Assembly (NCBI RefSeq): GCF_040802235.1
Contig: NC_133156.1
Coordinates: 181,114,351 to 181,178,350 of the forward strand
Direction of reading: 5' to 3'
DNA from: Manis javanica
Lineage: Eukaryota; Chordata; Mammalia; Pholidota; Manidae
DNA: 64,000 nucleotides
How positions within the stretch are numbered: the first letter of the stretch is position 1; each line of letters begins with the position of its first letter. Of this stretch, positions 1-13,919 are shown piece after piece. The translations under genes were made by a program, and so were the position numbers. The notes beneath the pieces are model-generated. The model saw nothing but the letters and a program-made list of their open reading frames with translations, was not told the DNA's origin and did no database searches.

Positions 1-3000
1 CATGCAGGGACCGCTCTGTCTCCTCCATGAACTGCTGAGCACCACCCCGGAGGATGATAGTGCAAGTCTTCGCCTTGGGGCAGCCAGTGAAGAAATTGTA
101 CCTACACCCAGTCAAAACAAACACGTGAACTCCTTTCTGCTGCCAACCTGCTACGTTCTGACCTCACCAAGTCCTCCCAATGCTCAGCAGTTGCTCTTCT
201 GTTCCTCATGAAGATTCTCTAATCCTACCCTTAGAGACATGTTGTTGGGAAGGTCTGGGGCTGTACCACTGGGGCACAACACATTGTGGACTTCTGCTGT
301 GCTCTAGACCCAACTTGACACTCTTCCCTACTGAAATACTCTATATCTGAGCTCCCTATACCCCACAAAATGAGACCTCCACAAGGGGTAGCATATGCTA
401 TATACCACATTGATGACAGCAGCAGGCCAGTCCCAGGCAGGTCTCATAAACTCCTCAAATAGGCAGCTCACCTCTCGCCTCCAATCTGGGTCTCCTCAAA
501 GTCCTGGCAGTGACCCAGCACATCTGCCGACAGAGCATTCACACTGGTCTGGATGGAGCCTCCACAGGCCTGAGAAGCAGAAGGCGGCAAGAAAGTCAGC
601 AGTGAAGGCTCAGAAAGGCCAGAAGACAGCTTCCCACCACCCACTTTCAAATCCAGTTCCCATGCTGGACTCTGCCTCAGTGTCTCTGAGCCCTCTGCAC
701 TGAGTAATCCACTCTCATCGGTGACCTCCAGGCAACCCCTACCCCCTCTGGGAGGGGAGAAAACAAAGCAAAGATAAGACACATGCAGGGCAAACAGGCC
801 TAGTTAAAAGGAGACAGGGACCCAATGCTTTGCTCTGATACCCCCTCCCCCAACTAGGGTCTTAGGATCAATGGTTTAGACCTGAAGTGGATCTGGTAAG
901 ATGCTTTATTAGAGAGGGAAGAAACCTGGCTGGAAGTGTCATTACTTGGGCTTATCCAGTTCATCACAGCACTACTGCTAGGTTCCTGCACAAATCAGAT
1001 TTTCTGACTAGTTCTGGTTAGACTAACTTGTACAGACCTCACATACACTGGGATTGGTGTGCTTCATGAAAAAGGTGACGCAGGCAGGCCTAGATCGCAC
1101 TCCAGTACCTCAGGGCTAACCTTACAGGGCCACAAAGGCCAAGCGGCCGTCTGTTCAGGTTTGCTTACCATCATCGTCCTCTTCAGATCCTCTTCCAGCA
1201 CGCGGCCAGCACAGAACATGTCCCTGTCAGCAAAGTACTGGGTCGCCACATCCCCAATGGGGAGTTTGGACAAGATAACTTTGGCTCCAGAGTGATAGAT
1301 CTTCTCTAACTTGTCATAGAGAATGTTCCACTCTGCATCAACAATTGCCTGATAATCCTGAAAAGACCCCAAAAAGGATCAGGATGCTCTGGGGTGCAGG
1401 TTAGCGTATGTAGTGGGCTAAAATATACCATTCCCCCAAATATGCTGATTTCTTTGGGAACTAATAACGGGTAAACACAATAGCCTCTCCTCAGTCCAAG
1501 TAAACAAGGACACAAGACAATTTAGGAACGACCTAAAACTTTCAAACACAAAAACATCAAGTAGCCCCACAACTGCGAGCTCCTCCAGAGCTGGAATTGC
1601 CACGGTGTAAGAAACAGTTTGGCCTGGCTGAATTCTTGCCTCCTCTTGAGGCGCTGCACCCATGGAGCTCCCACTGACAAGACCCCTTCCCCCAAAGGCC
1701 CTTCTGCATCAGGGCCACATTTCTCAAGATCACCTCGGAGCTGGGTGCTACCTCCAGAGATGGCCTTCGTAATGATGGGCACTCCTGCCCCTGCAGCCTG
1801 GGAGGCCGTCTAGAAAGGGAGGAGCCCACCTCTGCCAGGGAAGAGGAACCCAAATCCTGGGCTTGCTGCAAAGCCAGAGAGTCTGGGGCAGCCCTGGCCC
1901 AGGGCCAGAGGAGAACCTCTCAGCAGGCCTGCCCGACTCAAGCCTCCTCAGGCCCAGAGGGCCAGGTTCCTCAGAGAGTATGGAGTGAGAAAAAAAGAGA
2001 GCCTTCTATTTCGACATCAATGCTTAAGATTTATGAGTACAGGAGGAGAAAAAGGCCAATAAAGAGCCTGAGAAACAGAGCTGGAACCAAGACAGCCAGA
2101 AAGACCCAAGACTATGGCCCAGAAAGCCGCCCACTTCCACACCACCGCCAGTTAAGAGGGGCCTACCTCGACTGTGTGAACTCTGATTTCAGCATTGTCT
2201 TTCTCAGCTTTCAGCTCAAGCTCCACATTTAAAAGGGCAATCAGTGGATTATTGTATTTTTTGGGCTGCATTTCAAACCCAGCATAAGAGAAAGTCTTCT
2301 TGAATGCAACACCAGCTACTAGCTGGGACTCCTGTTTAGAAAAACAAACAGTTCAGCATCAGTACTGGCACGAGATGAAATCAAGTTAGTGTGCTAGACT
2401 AATGCACAGCCATTCCCAGGAACCTGAGAATTAACTATGTTACTGGTGTAACAAAGTCTTTCTGTTATCATGAAAGTTGGGAAAAATATAGACATATTTT
2501 GGTTGTCCCTTCGGTACTACAGAGACCAGCATGGTAAAGGCCTGTTTGGGCTGTCCTCTAAGACTGGCCTCTGAAGCGGATGCCAAGAGATAACACCAGA
2601 GGTACCTAGGTATCAGTGCCAAGAAAGGAGCCAGGTGTTTAGGAATAGGGCACAAGCCATCCAATGCCTCCCTCTTCAATCTCAAAGCCGCAGTCTCCTC
2701 CCTACCTGCACACACCTACACATACTCCTCCCTACCTGCACCACTCGTATACACGCATATTCTGGCATGTGTACTACAGCCTAGATGTTTCCTCTTTCCA
2801 GGATATGAAGCCAAACGATCATAAGGGTCAGAAATTCCCTGCACAGATCCCAAGCTATCACTGTGGCTTCCCACATCTCAGTCCCTCCAAACATGAACTT
2901 CTACCATGTGTTCCCTAACAGAGCTCCCTGGGGGCTGGACTTAGTAGTAGGGCATAACAGAAAGCATGCTGCACTTGGTACTAACTTTGGCACTATTGGA

Positions 3001-6000
3001 AGACTTAGGATCCAACCTCAAATCTCTTTCTTTTAACGATCAAGTTTGTAAGAAAGAGTATATATTCAGTTGGAAGACCTCTATGGTCTCTGCTAGTGAC
3101 CTACAGTCCCATTCTGTAATACGGTAGTCTACTGGTGAACAGATTCCCTGTATCTTTCAAATCCACAGCCTCCTAAAAGGGGTGATGCCTGAGCTGAATC
3201 AAGATGGATAAGCATAAATTAGTCAAACAGAAAAAGAAAGAGATGTTCCATAGAGGGAGAGTCCAGGAATGAAAAGCCACCTGCAGCTGCTGGAACACAG
3301 AGGGAGGGGACCAGCTTAGGAGAACCTTATATGCTCTGCTAAGGCCTGGCTCTCATCCTGTAGGCAATGTGAGACCCTAAAAGGCTTTAAACACAGGGTA
3401 GTAAATTGGGGCACTTCACCTTGCAACAGAAAATAGATTTAGGGGTCTAAGACTGCAGGAAGGCAGGAGGGTGACCACTGCCAGAATGGTCTTGGGAATA
3501 AGTAAGAGACAGACTAAAGAAATAAAAAGTGAATGTATAGGTAAATGAGACATCAGTGACCAGCAGGTAGTGGGGAGTTGTAAAGATCTTCAAGGATGAC
3601 CCTAGATTTCTGGTTTGAGTGGTTGAATAAATGGTGGTGATACCAGCTATGTCAAGGATACAGAAAACACATCAGGTTTGGAGAACATAATGAATTCAAT
3701 AGTAATTACATACAAGAATGTGAGGTTCAAGGGAGGGGTAAGGACTGAAAATACAGATCAGGGAGTTCTCAGTTAATTCTGAGAATAAGTAAATAATTAC
3801 TACCACCATTTATTGAATTCTCTGTGTCAGGTTTTATGTTAAGGGTTTTACAGGCATTTAAGGAATGTGGAAGCCTAAGGACAGTCTGGGGAAAACATAG
3901 GTGTGGCTTGGAGCCCTGGCTTTCTCACCAGGTGAGATGATTAGTTCTGAATCTCGGGGGGAGGAGATGCCACTAATCACAAGGGTTTATGGCAGCAGGA
4001 AGACCCAAGAGAAGGTGGAGTATTGCTACCAAAGTAGTGTGTGAAGTCTTTACACAATCAGCAAGCCATCATGGGCTGAAAAGTAGCAATGGAGGCCAGG
4101 TGGGGGAACGGCTCAGACGACCTCCAGATTCCTCACAGGCTTATTACATAAAGAGTACCACAGCCCACTGACATGTGCCACGATAGGAAGATGAGGCAGG
4201 CACACTGGGAATACAACCTGGAAAGGTAAAGTCACAGAACAAAAACTAACAGTCAGGCTTGAAATAGTATTTTCTGAAGCAGGTCTTGCCCTGTCCCAAT
4301 CACTTTGGGCTGAGGTCACTAGGGAAAACAAATGTACAAGTAGGAGTTTCTTATGCTGTGCAATATGGTACACACCAGCTACATGTTGTTATTTAAATTA
4401 CATTAAATGAAAATTAAACATAAAATTCAGTTTCTCGTTGCACTAACTGCATTTCAAGCGCTAAGTAGCTACCCCTGGCTAGTAGTTACCACACAGGACA
4501 GTGCAGCTATGTAGCAGTCCCACCATCACAGAAAGTTCTCCAAGGCAGCACTGAGTGAAGAGCTACGTGTGCTGACATGGAACAAATTCTGAAATATATT
4601 TCAAATAGACAAAAGCCAGTTATAGACTGTAAAAGTGAACACTTGTGTTTAAGAAAGCAGTATTTACTCATGTGCTTATAATAGATACACACGGTAATTG
4701 TGGAAGAAAACACACACTTACAACAGGGTTATATCTGCATAGGAACAGTATAGGGGACTTTTATTTTTAACTTTAAGCCCTTTTATACAGTTGGAAATAT
4801 GTGTCATCTATTCAAAATAAATGAGTAAAAGAAGGGAGAGCTTGGCCTTTCACCTGGAGAAAAATGGACTAAAGTACTTCTCAGATTTAGTAACTGACAG
4901 AGTCAGAGATAATTCACTATAGCTAGCCCTATCCGCTCCCACATTAACACTGAGATTCTGAATATCAGGCAGTTTAACCTTCTATTCTGCTGACAAGTAA
5001 ATATAGGTCGACAGAAATAACAAAATGGATGTATAGTCACAGCCTATAATGCCAGCATGGGGAATACAGCCCAAGTCTGACCTCTAGTCCAACACGTGTT
5101 CCCTCTTCATCTGTAACTTGTGCTCTCTATCAACACCAAGCTGCTGAAGAGCCACTGTGAATGTAGGAGCCTCTCAGGGAGGTCACACCAGGCTTACTTA
5201 CCTCTAGGGCTCCACCTTGCACCTTCTTAATACCAATCATTTTAAGTTGCAGTAAATCATCGAGCATTATCACGGCATCCACCACCATCTTAGCAAAGAA
5301 GGCTTTCTGCTGGGAGATCAGCTTGGAACTCAGAGCGGTCATGGCACACTTCTCCAGCAGCTTCCTCTGCTCCCTGGGACACAAAGGTGGGACATGCATC
5401 AGACCTTAAAAGCCCCTGTTGTCTTATTCTATTGTAAAGTGGAGGTGGTTTCCATTCTAGCTTCTAAACTCAGCCTTTACCAATTTCATCTTCTGTTATC
5501 TTTAGGGCAGGTATCAGTGACAGAAGGTGAACACAGTCAAGGATCTCATGTGTGACAGCTTTTAAACTAGTCTACAGCCTCTTTTTTGCTGCCTGGGCTG
5601 GTGCACAGCCAAGGGTCTAGCAAGAGCCAAACAGCTGCAGGCACATGTAGGGGCTGCAACATACTTCTGTATCCAATTTGGCCACAGAAAGTCAAGGTTC
5701 CAACAATGCTCACTGTCAACTTACTTTTTATCTTCTTTCTTCACAGTCACAGCAATCTCTTTGATCTTGTTAACTGCCTGACAAGAACAGAAGCTGAGTG
5801 AGTCTCTCATGCTAAAGACTAACTGGAGACATGATCTCAATCTCTCTTGCTAGTCCCTCATCTGCTGACTCCCAAATCTTAAGCACTTCTGTTCTACAGC
5901 TGAAACATTTCTAAGACTTGTAGCTTTCCAGAAAAATATATCTCTATAGTTTGGAAAACTCCTGAAGTTTTAGAAATGTAGAATAGGTATCAGGGTACTT

Positions 6001-9000
6001 TCAGGATTTAGCTCTGGATAGGCAGATAACACACTAAAACAAATGTGTAAACAAGCTACGAAACTGGAGTGGTCCCAACCTTCTGGCTTGTGAAAAACAC
6101 CCACAGCAACTTCCAGCATTTTATGTATTAATTAGAAATGTTATACAATGTATGATATACACACTTCTTTGTTAAACTCGTTATCTTTTCAACAGCACTT
6201 CTCATGTATGATCTCATTTAATGTCACTATCATGAAACGGAGATAATAAAGGGAGAAAGTAAAGCCTAGAGGAAATGATTTACCCAAGGTCACAGAATGA
6301 AGGTCAAAGTCAAAGGTCTCACGATGTGTCATAAAGTACTTGATAAAAACAAAAAAAGCTCTCACTGAGAACCTACCTTATGGTCTGTTAAGAAACCTGA
6401 GACTTAATGAGTTGGAATAATATATCTAGTCAAACAGCTATTGAATGGTAGAACTGAAGATTCCTGGGAGGAGTATTCAGAATATGTCCAAGGAACCCTG
6501 TTCCCAGTCTCTCCACACCCCAATAAAGATATTGTAAGAGAAATATGAAGGTGCCCAGGTACCAGACCAAGTTAGCCCGGACTCTCATACCAACTGGGTG
6601 GCGGTGCGGAAAGCTCGGATGATGATCTGTGGGTGCAAACCTTCCTCCACATAGGGTTTCACCTGCTTCAGAAACTCTGCAGCCAGCAGGGTCACTGAGG
6701 TGGTGCCATCACCAACCTGGAAGAGGATGACAGGAAATTCACATCATCTCATGTTCAGGGATAAAGCCCCCAAACTCCATATTTAGGCAATCTACCCTTT
6801 TAAACTGGGGGCTTTTTAAATGGGTGTAAAACCTCTTCCTGAAAGCACAGGTGTTCACAAGTCAAAGGAAGGTGATAGTGGTTGGGTATATATACCATCA
6901 AATGGTCCTGGGCTACAAAAATAATTCCCCACTGAGGTCCACTCTCAAGAGAATTGATTTGGACAATTAAATTTCCTCAGGACATGAAAACATGTATGTG
7001 AAGTAACCAAGAACTTATTTATTATATACAAGACAAAATGATGAATAAGACAATCCCAGTCATGCTTCCAATACAATGCTTACATGCCACAAATAACCAC
7101 GGTAGCAAAAGGCACAAGATGAATATTCTTTAAGTAGTGTAAAGTACTAAAGGAGTTTAAAGAAAGATGGTTCCCAGCCAAACCCCACTATAACAAACCT
7201 CCCAGGACTAGGCAATCCTTTATATTTTAAACACTACTTGGATTAAGTGGATCACTAGTCTGCCAATCTAACATGGCTATTTTCTATAATGGGATCTAAA
7301 CCCTATTTTGAATAAAGGAAAAAAGAATAAGAGCTTTTAAGAAAACTGGCTAAACTCTGATTCAAGAAGAAATTTATTTTGAATTTGAAATATCAACTCA
7401 TGTGCCCATAGTATAACGTAAGGGATTCTCAAGGGGGAAGAAAGGGTTACTGTGGTTAAGGATTTAAGTTGCCAAACTCCTGGCCAAAAAGGTATTAGTC
7501 CCTTGTTGAAGACATTAACAGGGTAAATCTAAACTTTTCTCACTTTAATTTTATATATGCCATACTTGTTTTATAAGCTAATAAAACTTTTTCATGTAAC
7601 TTTAGGACTTATCTGTAATTACATCCAAAATGCAAACCTGTCTCTCTCCACAGGTATTATCAGACTCCAGCGTTATAAATGGTTTTTTAAAAAAGGCAGA
7701 CTGGTTAATGCTGCTGAATTATACTCTTAATAATTGTTAAAATGGTAAATTTTATGTTATATACATTTTACCCCCATAAAAGAAAAAAAAAGGTGAACTG
7801 GAAGTCCTAGAGTTTCCAGCCCCATCTTAAAAGGTGACCAACAGGTGAAAGGTTCAATTATTTACCTGGCAACTCATATGAATGACAGCACATGGCCTGA
7901 GCCTAAGATCTCACTTACATGCAGTTGAACAGCAGGAATTTTAAGAGTATTAATTCTATCTAAATATCTTTATGAGCATATCTTACTTTTAAAATTGTAA
8001 TTAGACATGTAAAATAAAAAACACTTTCAAAGGAGTAAGCAGGCATGTGTTTCAACCTCCACCTGAGCACACGCTTCCTACCTCAGCATCCTGGGATTTG
8101 GCAATGTCCACCAAAGTCTTTGCTGCAGGATGGACAACATCAAGGAGTTTCAGTATTGTGGCTCCATCATTAGAAATTGTTGCTTTGCCTTAAAAGGAAC
8201 AAACACAAATAAAAATTTAAAACTCCTTTTGTAAAATTTTGTCTTCTTGTTGGCTTTGGAGGCCAGCTACGCTTTATTGGGATAGGGCAGAAGGGAGGTA
8301 GGCATGAACTGATCATTTTATAGAGTTGGCTTTGTACCCAAAGGACCACTTCAAATCACAGGCTTCTGAAGACCATGGGCTCCTGATTTTCTTTGAACAG
8401 CATTTAGCACACCCCAAGTGGATATTGAAAAAAAATTTTTTAATGGGAATGAGTAACCATTTAGGTATTCTACTGCTTGATACCCTAGTATCTCACGTCA
8501 ATTAATCCACTGAAACATATGGGGGGATTTTCTCTGTCTTGGAAAGAGGATACAACATTGAGTGACCACAGACAACTACAGATGATTAATTCTTGTCTCT
8601 AGGCTGCCATCTCTTATGAGGCAACAGGCTCCTGAGCCCAGCTTCTCCCACAGGGCTCAGCATTCAGGACAATGTATGAAATGGAACCACTTCATAATGA
8701 TAAATCCCTCAGAGATCTTAAAAGCAATGGGATTTCTGATGCCAACCTCTGCTAGCCCCCAACACTCCCCAGGAGCCTTCTCTCCTACACACTGGGGAAC
8801 CTGCAGGCTTACCTCGGCCATCCACAATGAGTTTGTCCATGCCACGGGGGCCCAGAGTAGTTCTTACTGCCTCAGCAATGACCTGGCAGGCACTGATGTT
8901 ACTTACAAGCTGGGGGATGCCTTGGGAGCTATCGGTCCCCTCTTTCAACAGGATAACTGGTGTGGGCTAGAGAGGAAAGAAGAGCAAGTGATTGCTTGTA

Positions 9001-12000
9001 ATAATCATCTACTACAATGAAATTCAAGGAGGGACTGGGAAGGAAAAATGCTCCCATCTCCCTCATAACAGAAGTATCTGGAGGCTTTTTAGGCCACATT
9101 TCCCCACTATCCACTACATCTATTCCTTAACCAGCCTCTGCCTTCAGAGACACTGCCAAGATCATGCAAACTCTGCAGGTTTGCTCGGAATTGGTTTGAG
9201 AAGCATTGAATCAGTCCAAAAAAAACAAGTCAAACATGTGTTTTCCAGCACCCAGCTGAATGAGCACAGCCTTTTCAACTCCCGACACCAGTTCCTGTAT
9301 TGAGGAACTAGGTCACAGCAGAGGAGGAAGCAGCAGGCCATTTTGTGTTCACCCTCCAGCAAAACACCCACTTACCTGTGTTACAACTTAATCCTAAACA
9401 AGTAGACGGGGCCCTGAGCAAAACACAAGTCCCTACAGCTTCTGGTATTATCCTAGAAATGCACAGGCAGGCAGCTTTACCAATTATGTAGTGAAGTAGC
9501 CAGGGAGACAAATGGCACTTTGACTTGCCTCACAAAAGGACCACACATTTAATTCATACAGCAATGTTTCCCTCTTTCATGTTGGCTCCATAAAGCTTTC
9601 TTGTGCCTCATCTCCAATCAGATACCCCAACGAAGTATTCTTCTGTTTTGTGTTGGCCTCCGGTAGAGTCACAGTCCCTAGAGGCTTCATTTGCAGACCT
9701 GCTTCACAAACACTGGGGAGCAAGCATACTTGCTTTTTTTAAAGGACCTGCTTAGATGTCTTTGCTCTAGTGACCATTAGCACAAATTCTTAAGCTTAGC
9801 AAACCAGAGTCCTGTCTGCATCCAAGCCCGTGCCTCAGAGATGAGCTCATGAACCAGACCTGGTCTCCCCAGCGTCTGTGACTAAGTCTGTGTGTGAAAC
9901 AGAATACAGAAAGGGTAAATACTGTTTCAAAACTTGGGTTATGTGTGTGAGACTAGGCTATGATTTAATGTTTGTTTCTTACTTTGGATTGACTGCAATA
10001 TGAAGTTTGGAAGCCACTGCCCACATTAACCCCTCGGGGTACTTCAGGTGTCTAAGCAGGGAAGGCACAGGAAATCAGAGGGCTCTCTTGGCAGAACAAT
10101 AAGAAATCAGGAATTCACACACCAGTAAGTCTAGCAACCCACGAGGCTGACTCCATTTCACCTGGGCAATTCCTTACAAAGTGCAACTCCTCTGGTCAGT
10201 GCAGCTGGAGGATGGTGAGGAAGCACAAGACTGGACGAAGGCTGAAGAGGCTGGCAGGAACCAGACCACACACTCACTTGCAGGCCAAGGTAAGGAGTTT
10301 AGATTTTATTCCTACAAAGAAGGGAAGTCCTGCAAATTCCTTTTAGCAGAGGAAAGGCATGGTGTGATTTATATAAAAAATAAAACAAATAAAAAGCCCT
10401 ACTGAAAACCAGTTGAGAGGCAAGATATAAAACGTAAATGCACGAAAAGGACCTAGAAAGATGCCCAACAAACTCTGAGTAAGAGAGTGATAGTAAAAAA
10501 GGTTTTGACACTGTCTTGTACATTTTGTTTTAACTTTCCCTAAAGAATGTGTCACACATTACTCATTTTAAAAAAAGGAATTCCTGTCAGATAACCCCGT
10601 AACTCTGGGGTTAGGCAAGACCTGAAGGGAAAATTCCTTCCTTTTCATGGTAGCGTCCCAGGTCTGGTGGCAAGAAATGGCCTCTCTATACTCCCAGCAT
10701 TCTTCTGGACCCATGCACCTTCTGTAAGGAAGGGCATGTCCCCCCCAAAAGCCCCGCCTTCTCCCAGTCCCATAGCATCATTCTGCATGGCAGCCTCCAG
10801 TATGCGGTGGTCCACCCTATCCCGAGGGACTCTTACACATAAACCAAAATCCAACTTGTCTCAATTCCTTCCTCTTGTCGTCAACAAACTCTTTCACCTC
10901 TCCAACACGCTGACTTACCAATGCTTTTGTAGACTTTTTCTCGCCCATCTCCAAATTGTACTACCACCTATAAAAGCCACCCTGGCACTTTCTACCAAAA
11001 TCACCAGGCCAGCAATTCCTCAGAGCCCCAATTCTTCCAAGTAGTTTTCTCAACAGCAGCTAACAGGGGCATCCTGAACAGGGAATTCCATAACTCTGCT
11101 TCCTCTTGCACACAACTTTTATATTGCTATCCATTTTAAAGTATGAGCTTCCCAAAGCTAAGGACTGTAGTAATCTCAATTTATGGAATGCCTAGATTTG
11201 GCCCCATATGAACAATATACAGCAGCTTTTGGTGCTGTAAATTCAACTGTTACATAGACACGAAAGTGCTTGATATAAGCTATGAAATAAGACAGAGTGC
11301 TATTGGTCGAGGGCTTGGTAGTTTTGGAAAAGCATCGGTAGTACGATGACACTAAAGCCAATGAGAATTCTTAAGTATAAGGCAAGAAGGGCTTGGAAGC
11401 AGCTGACCACATAGTCCCCAACTTCTCTATGCTTGCAGGCCCTACAGAAATGGCGGGCTGGGTAGAAGAGAGATCCTATAGGGTACGGAAAGATGGCAGA
11501 GCTGGACTGAGCCAAGCCAGCTCAAGCAGGATGGGTCCTCTTCTGTTAATTCCCCAGAGGCAGGCACTGCTATGTAAAGTTTCTGCCCCCAGGTTACTTT
11601 TCAACCTCACTCATTTTTTACTCCAGTAAAGAAACAATAGCAGAACCCAGTAATGTGCCAAAGGTATCACAGTGCTTTGCAATTTCAGCTTCATGATCTT
11701 TCTCGTAATCCTCGTAAAAAATTTTTATTAAGCATTACTAAGCTTGGTGTTGTATAAAACAGGTGTTTATATGTCAAGGCATATAGTACTCAACAACCTA
11801 AAGGCAAAGACATACTTTTTGTACAAGCTGTACCAAAGTCATAGGGCTGAGGCTTCAAGGGACCTTTTCACCTCCCTTCTGAACACAGAAGGCTTCTAGA
11901 ATATCAGGGACCAATTTGATGACAGCAAGGAGGGTTCTTGATAGTAGTTTCACATGCCAAAAGGGGAGATACAGACAATACAGCAGGGAAACAGAGTAGG

Positions 12001-13628
12001 AGTCATTTCAGGAAAAACCCAAGTGTGGTGGTCTAGAGACTGCTGGTGAAGGGCTTTATCACCAGACAAAGTTCGGTTCTTATCCCTAGTTTTAATGAAT
12101 GCCAACCAAAACTGGTAGCCCTAGGAGCAAGATGGATTACGAGGAGGAAAGGAAGCAAACATCCACCTAGCAGAATAGCTAACATTTGCCAAGTGTTTAC
12201 TACATGCTGGGAACTTTTTATGTATTAGTTCATTGAATCCCCTTTAACAGAATGAGGACCAGAAATTTAGTAACATGCTCAAGTCACACACCTAGTAAGT
12301 GACAGAGCTGAGTTACAAACGTAGGCATTCAGTGCGGCTCCAGAGCCCTTACTCTCAACTGCTCTGCTATGCCGTCTGTGCACAGAGACGATGATTCAGG
12401 TAATACTGACGGTGGATTGATAAAGGGCAGTACTGGAGATCTGAAGGGAGAGTACAGACAGATAAATGTCAGGTTTCTATCTTAGGTACGGCTGGATTCA
12501 CATGGTATCTGGTAGTGGAATGAACACCTTACAGGGGTTGGTTTGATATCTACAAGGACAGGAAGAAGCTGCAGGAAGCTGGAAAAGAGCAGAGAATTGA
12601 ATCCTATTGATAGACCAAACTGAATGGGTGAAACTGCCAGGTGCACAGGGAGCAATATTATCTTGGTCAGGGTTTTGCCTCCAACACCTTAAAAGCTGGT
12701 CCTGTTCAACAGCATCTCAAGAGATACCACCCAGGCTTGGGACTCTTCAAGGGTTATCTGCAGCTTGGACAGGTAGGATAGAGATGCCAAGTCGGATGGG
12801 GGGAAGGCTATAGGGAACCTCCAAGTTTCACCGACCGCACCCACTCCCACCAGTCTAATCTAAGAAAAGGAGACCCGGCGTTAGATAGCCAACTAGAAAA
12901 GCCTGGTCTAAGGTCAAACGCAGAGGGGCAGACAAGGGCGGGCTCAGAGCCCAGCTGTTCCCAGGTCTGATACAGTGCCCCGTCTGCTCTGTCCATTCTC
13001 CTGGCTGAGGAGTTGCATTGCCAACAGGCAACTGTGCGTGGTACACTGAATAGGCACTAAATAGGCGCTTACTCAATGAATGAATTAAAAGTATGAGCTG
13101 AGTCTGTTTCCATTTATGCAGCAGCAAGCAGGCTGAGAGATAGCGAGCGACCACAGTCGAGGCCGTGGGCTCGTAAGGTCCCCACTCTGTCGCTGCGCGT
13201 GCTAGGAAGCACACATCTTTACACCCCGCATTTTCCAGGGCAGGCAGGGCTTCCAACTCCAAGTCTGGCCGCCGACCACGTGTGCACGCTCAATTCGCAC
13301 TTAACACAGGTCACAAATGTGGGGGATTTCAAAAACCGGGTCCCCTAGGTCCCGAAGCACCCTGGGACTTGTAGTTCCCAGCCACCCAGACGAAAACCTC
13401 CCCTCGAGCCCACACAGCCTTTGCTTACGGGCCCTACTAAGTGCCCGGGCAGAGCCAGGCCCCGGCAGGCCGGGGTCGCCCGTAGACGGGGAATCGGGGA
13501 AGGACAGGGTCAGCAGGCAGGGGAGGGCTCTACCGGGCCGATCTACGCCAGGTGACGCCAGCCATGGGCCAGATGGCAGCGGGAGGCAGCGGATGGCCAC
13601 GGATGCGCAACACGCCACTCACCATCAT
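1..13628 (-). CDS. CCT7: CCT7, T-complex protein 1 subunit eta (exons 1-10; 3' part outside window)
   Basis: CCT7 is one of eight subunits of the cytosolic TRiC/CCT chaperonin, which folds actin, tubulin and other proteins with ATP. Coding exons in transcript order: 13628-13623, 8966-8813, 8188-8082, 6716-6591, 5777-5725, 5373-5202, 2331-2167, 1357-1169, 569-472, and 101 to beyond 1. All have AG/GT borders and compatible phases, giving 390 codons of about 543. Visible chaperonin motifs are LGPRGMDK (residues 40-47, exon 2), NDGATIL (exon 3) and nucleotide-binding GDGTTS (about 91-96, exon 4); exons 6-10 cover much of the intermediate and apical domains. Exon 1 encodes only the tandem ATG-ATG start, followed by GTGAGT and a 4.7-kb intron. 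I see no break in the frame. The C-terminal equatorial part lies left of the window. The protein is nearly identical to the human one as I remember it; small differences lie around the exon 5/6 joint. Confidence 0.97.
3290..3650 (-). repeat. L2 LINE fragment
   Basis: This stretch in CCT7 intron 6 reads like the reverse complement of the L2 3' region: plus-strand phrases such as AGAACCTTATATGCTCTGC and the later CAAGGATGACCCTAGATTTC fit diverged L2. It is old and interrupted. Confidence 0.5.
4385..4560 (-). repeat. Old DNA transposon fragment (hAT-like, family uncertain)
   Basis: The stretch resembles a common non-autonomous mammalian DNA element, with the phrases CATTTCAAGCGCTAAGTAGC, CTGGCTAGTAGTTACCACA and AGAAAGTTCTCC. 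It lies in CCT7 intron 6. The family name could not be fixed by eye. Confidence 0.4.
6185..6305 (-). repeat. MIR SINE fragment
   Basis: Reverse-oriented MIR core in CCT7 intron 4: ATCTCATTTAATGTCACTA, then a diverged GAAACGGAGATAAT, then AAGGTCACAGAATGAAGGTC. Confidence 0.5.
7700..7800 (+). repeat. L1M 3' UTR end fragment
   Basis: In CCT7 intron 3, the string from GCTGAATTATACTC through TAAATTTTATGTTATATACA to CCCATAAAAG and an A-rich end matches the degenerate 3' end of old L1M elements. Confidence 0.4.
10280..10390 (-). repeat. L2 LINE fragment
   Basis: The phrases AGGAGTTTAGATTTTATTCC and AGGCATGGTGTGATTTA fit the reverse complement of the L2 3' region. It lies in CCT7 intron 1. Confidence 0.4.
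12165..12375 (-). repeat. MIR SINE, nearly full length
   Basis: The sequence matches the reversed MIR consensus along its length: AATAGCTAACATTTGCCAAG, GTGTTTACTACATGCTGGG, CAAGTCACACACCTAGTAAG, and the tRNA-like end GCTCCAGAGCCCTTACTCTC. It lies in CCT7 intron 1. Confidence 0.8.
13357..13376 (-). promoter_or_regulatory. ZNF143/SBS-like motif in CCT7 intron 1
   Basis: On the minus strand this 20-mer reads AACTACAAGTCCCAGGGTGC. It resembles the long ZNF143/Staf promoter motif (AACTACAATTCCCAGAATGC) with 3 differences. It sits in the CpG-rich DNA about 250 bp into intron 1, a common place for such sites in housekeeping promoters. Function is inferred from the motif only. Confidence 0.4.
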
Positions 13629-13900
13629 TTTGGAAGCTTATTCAGTGGCCCGCTGCTCTCCTTTTCACCGTGTCCGGGCCGCCCAGCAAGCCCACAATGC
13701 TCCGCGCCAGAGAAATCCCCAGAAACTTCGCAGAGCAGTTGGACCCAGAGAGGAAGAGGACCGCCTACTTCCGCCACTCTATGGTTGGCTACCACAGAGT
13801 CGAGGTGGCTAGAAGGGCCAGGGACTGGGCCTCTGAGGGTGCTCTTGCGAGAAACGTTGATCGTAGGGTCGCTGGATTTCGGTCCAGCTGTTTCTCTTTG
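13629..13900 (-). promoter_or_regulatory. CCT7: CCT7 5' UTR and CpG-rich promoter
   Basis: This CpG-rich DNA lies directly upstream of the CCT7 start codon. On the minus strand it contains a GGCGGAAGT ETS-like site (near 13764-13773) and a CCAAC box-like sequence (near 13783-13790). No TATA box is evident, which is usual for a housekeeping gene. The transcription start cannot be placed from sequence alone. Confidence 0.55.
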
Positions 13901-13919
13901 AGCATGTGAGATTCTTGCT

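Noticed and set aside
2690-2750. Repeated CTCCCTACCTGCAC in CCT7 intron 6
   Set aside because: A short local tandem duplication in a CA-rich stretch, with no sign of function.
8616-9020. 134-codon plus-strand open frame
   Set aside because: It is the antisense shadow of CCT7 exon 2.
13317-13901. 194-codon plus-strand open frame over the CCT7 promoter
   Set aside because: It covers CCT7 exon 1 and the CpG island on the opposite strand. There is no recognisable domain and GC-rich DNA explains it.
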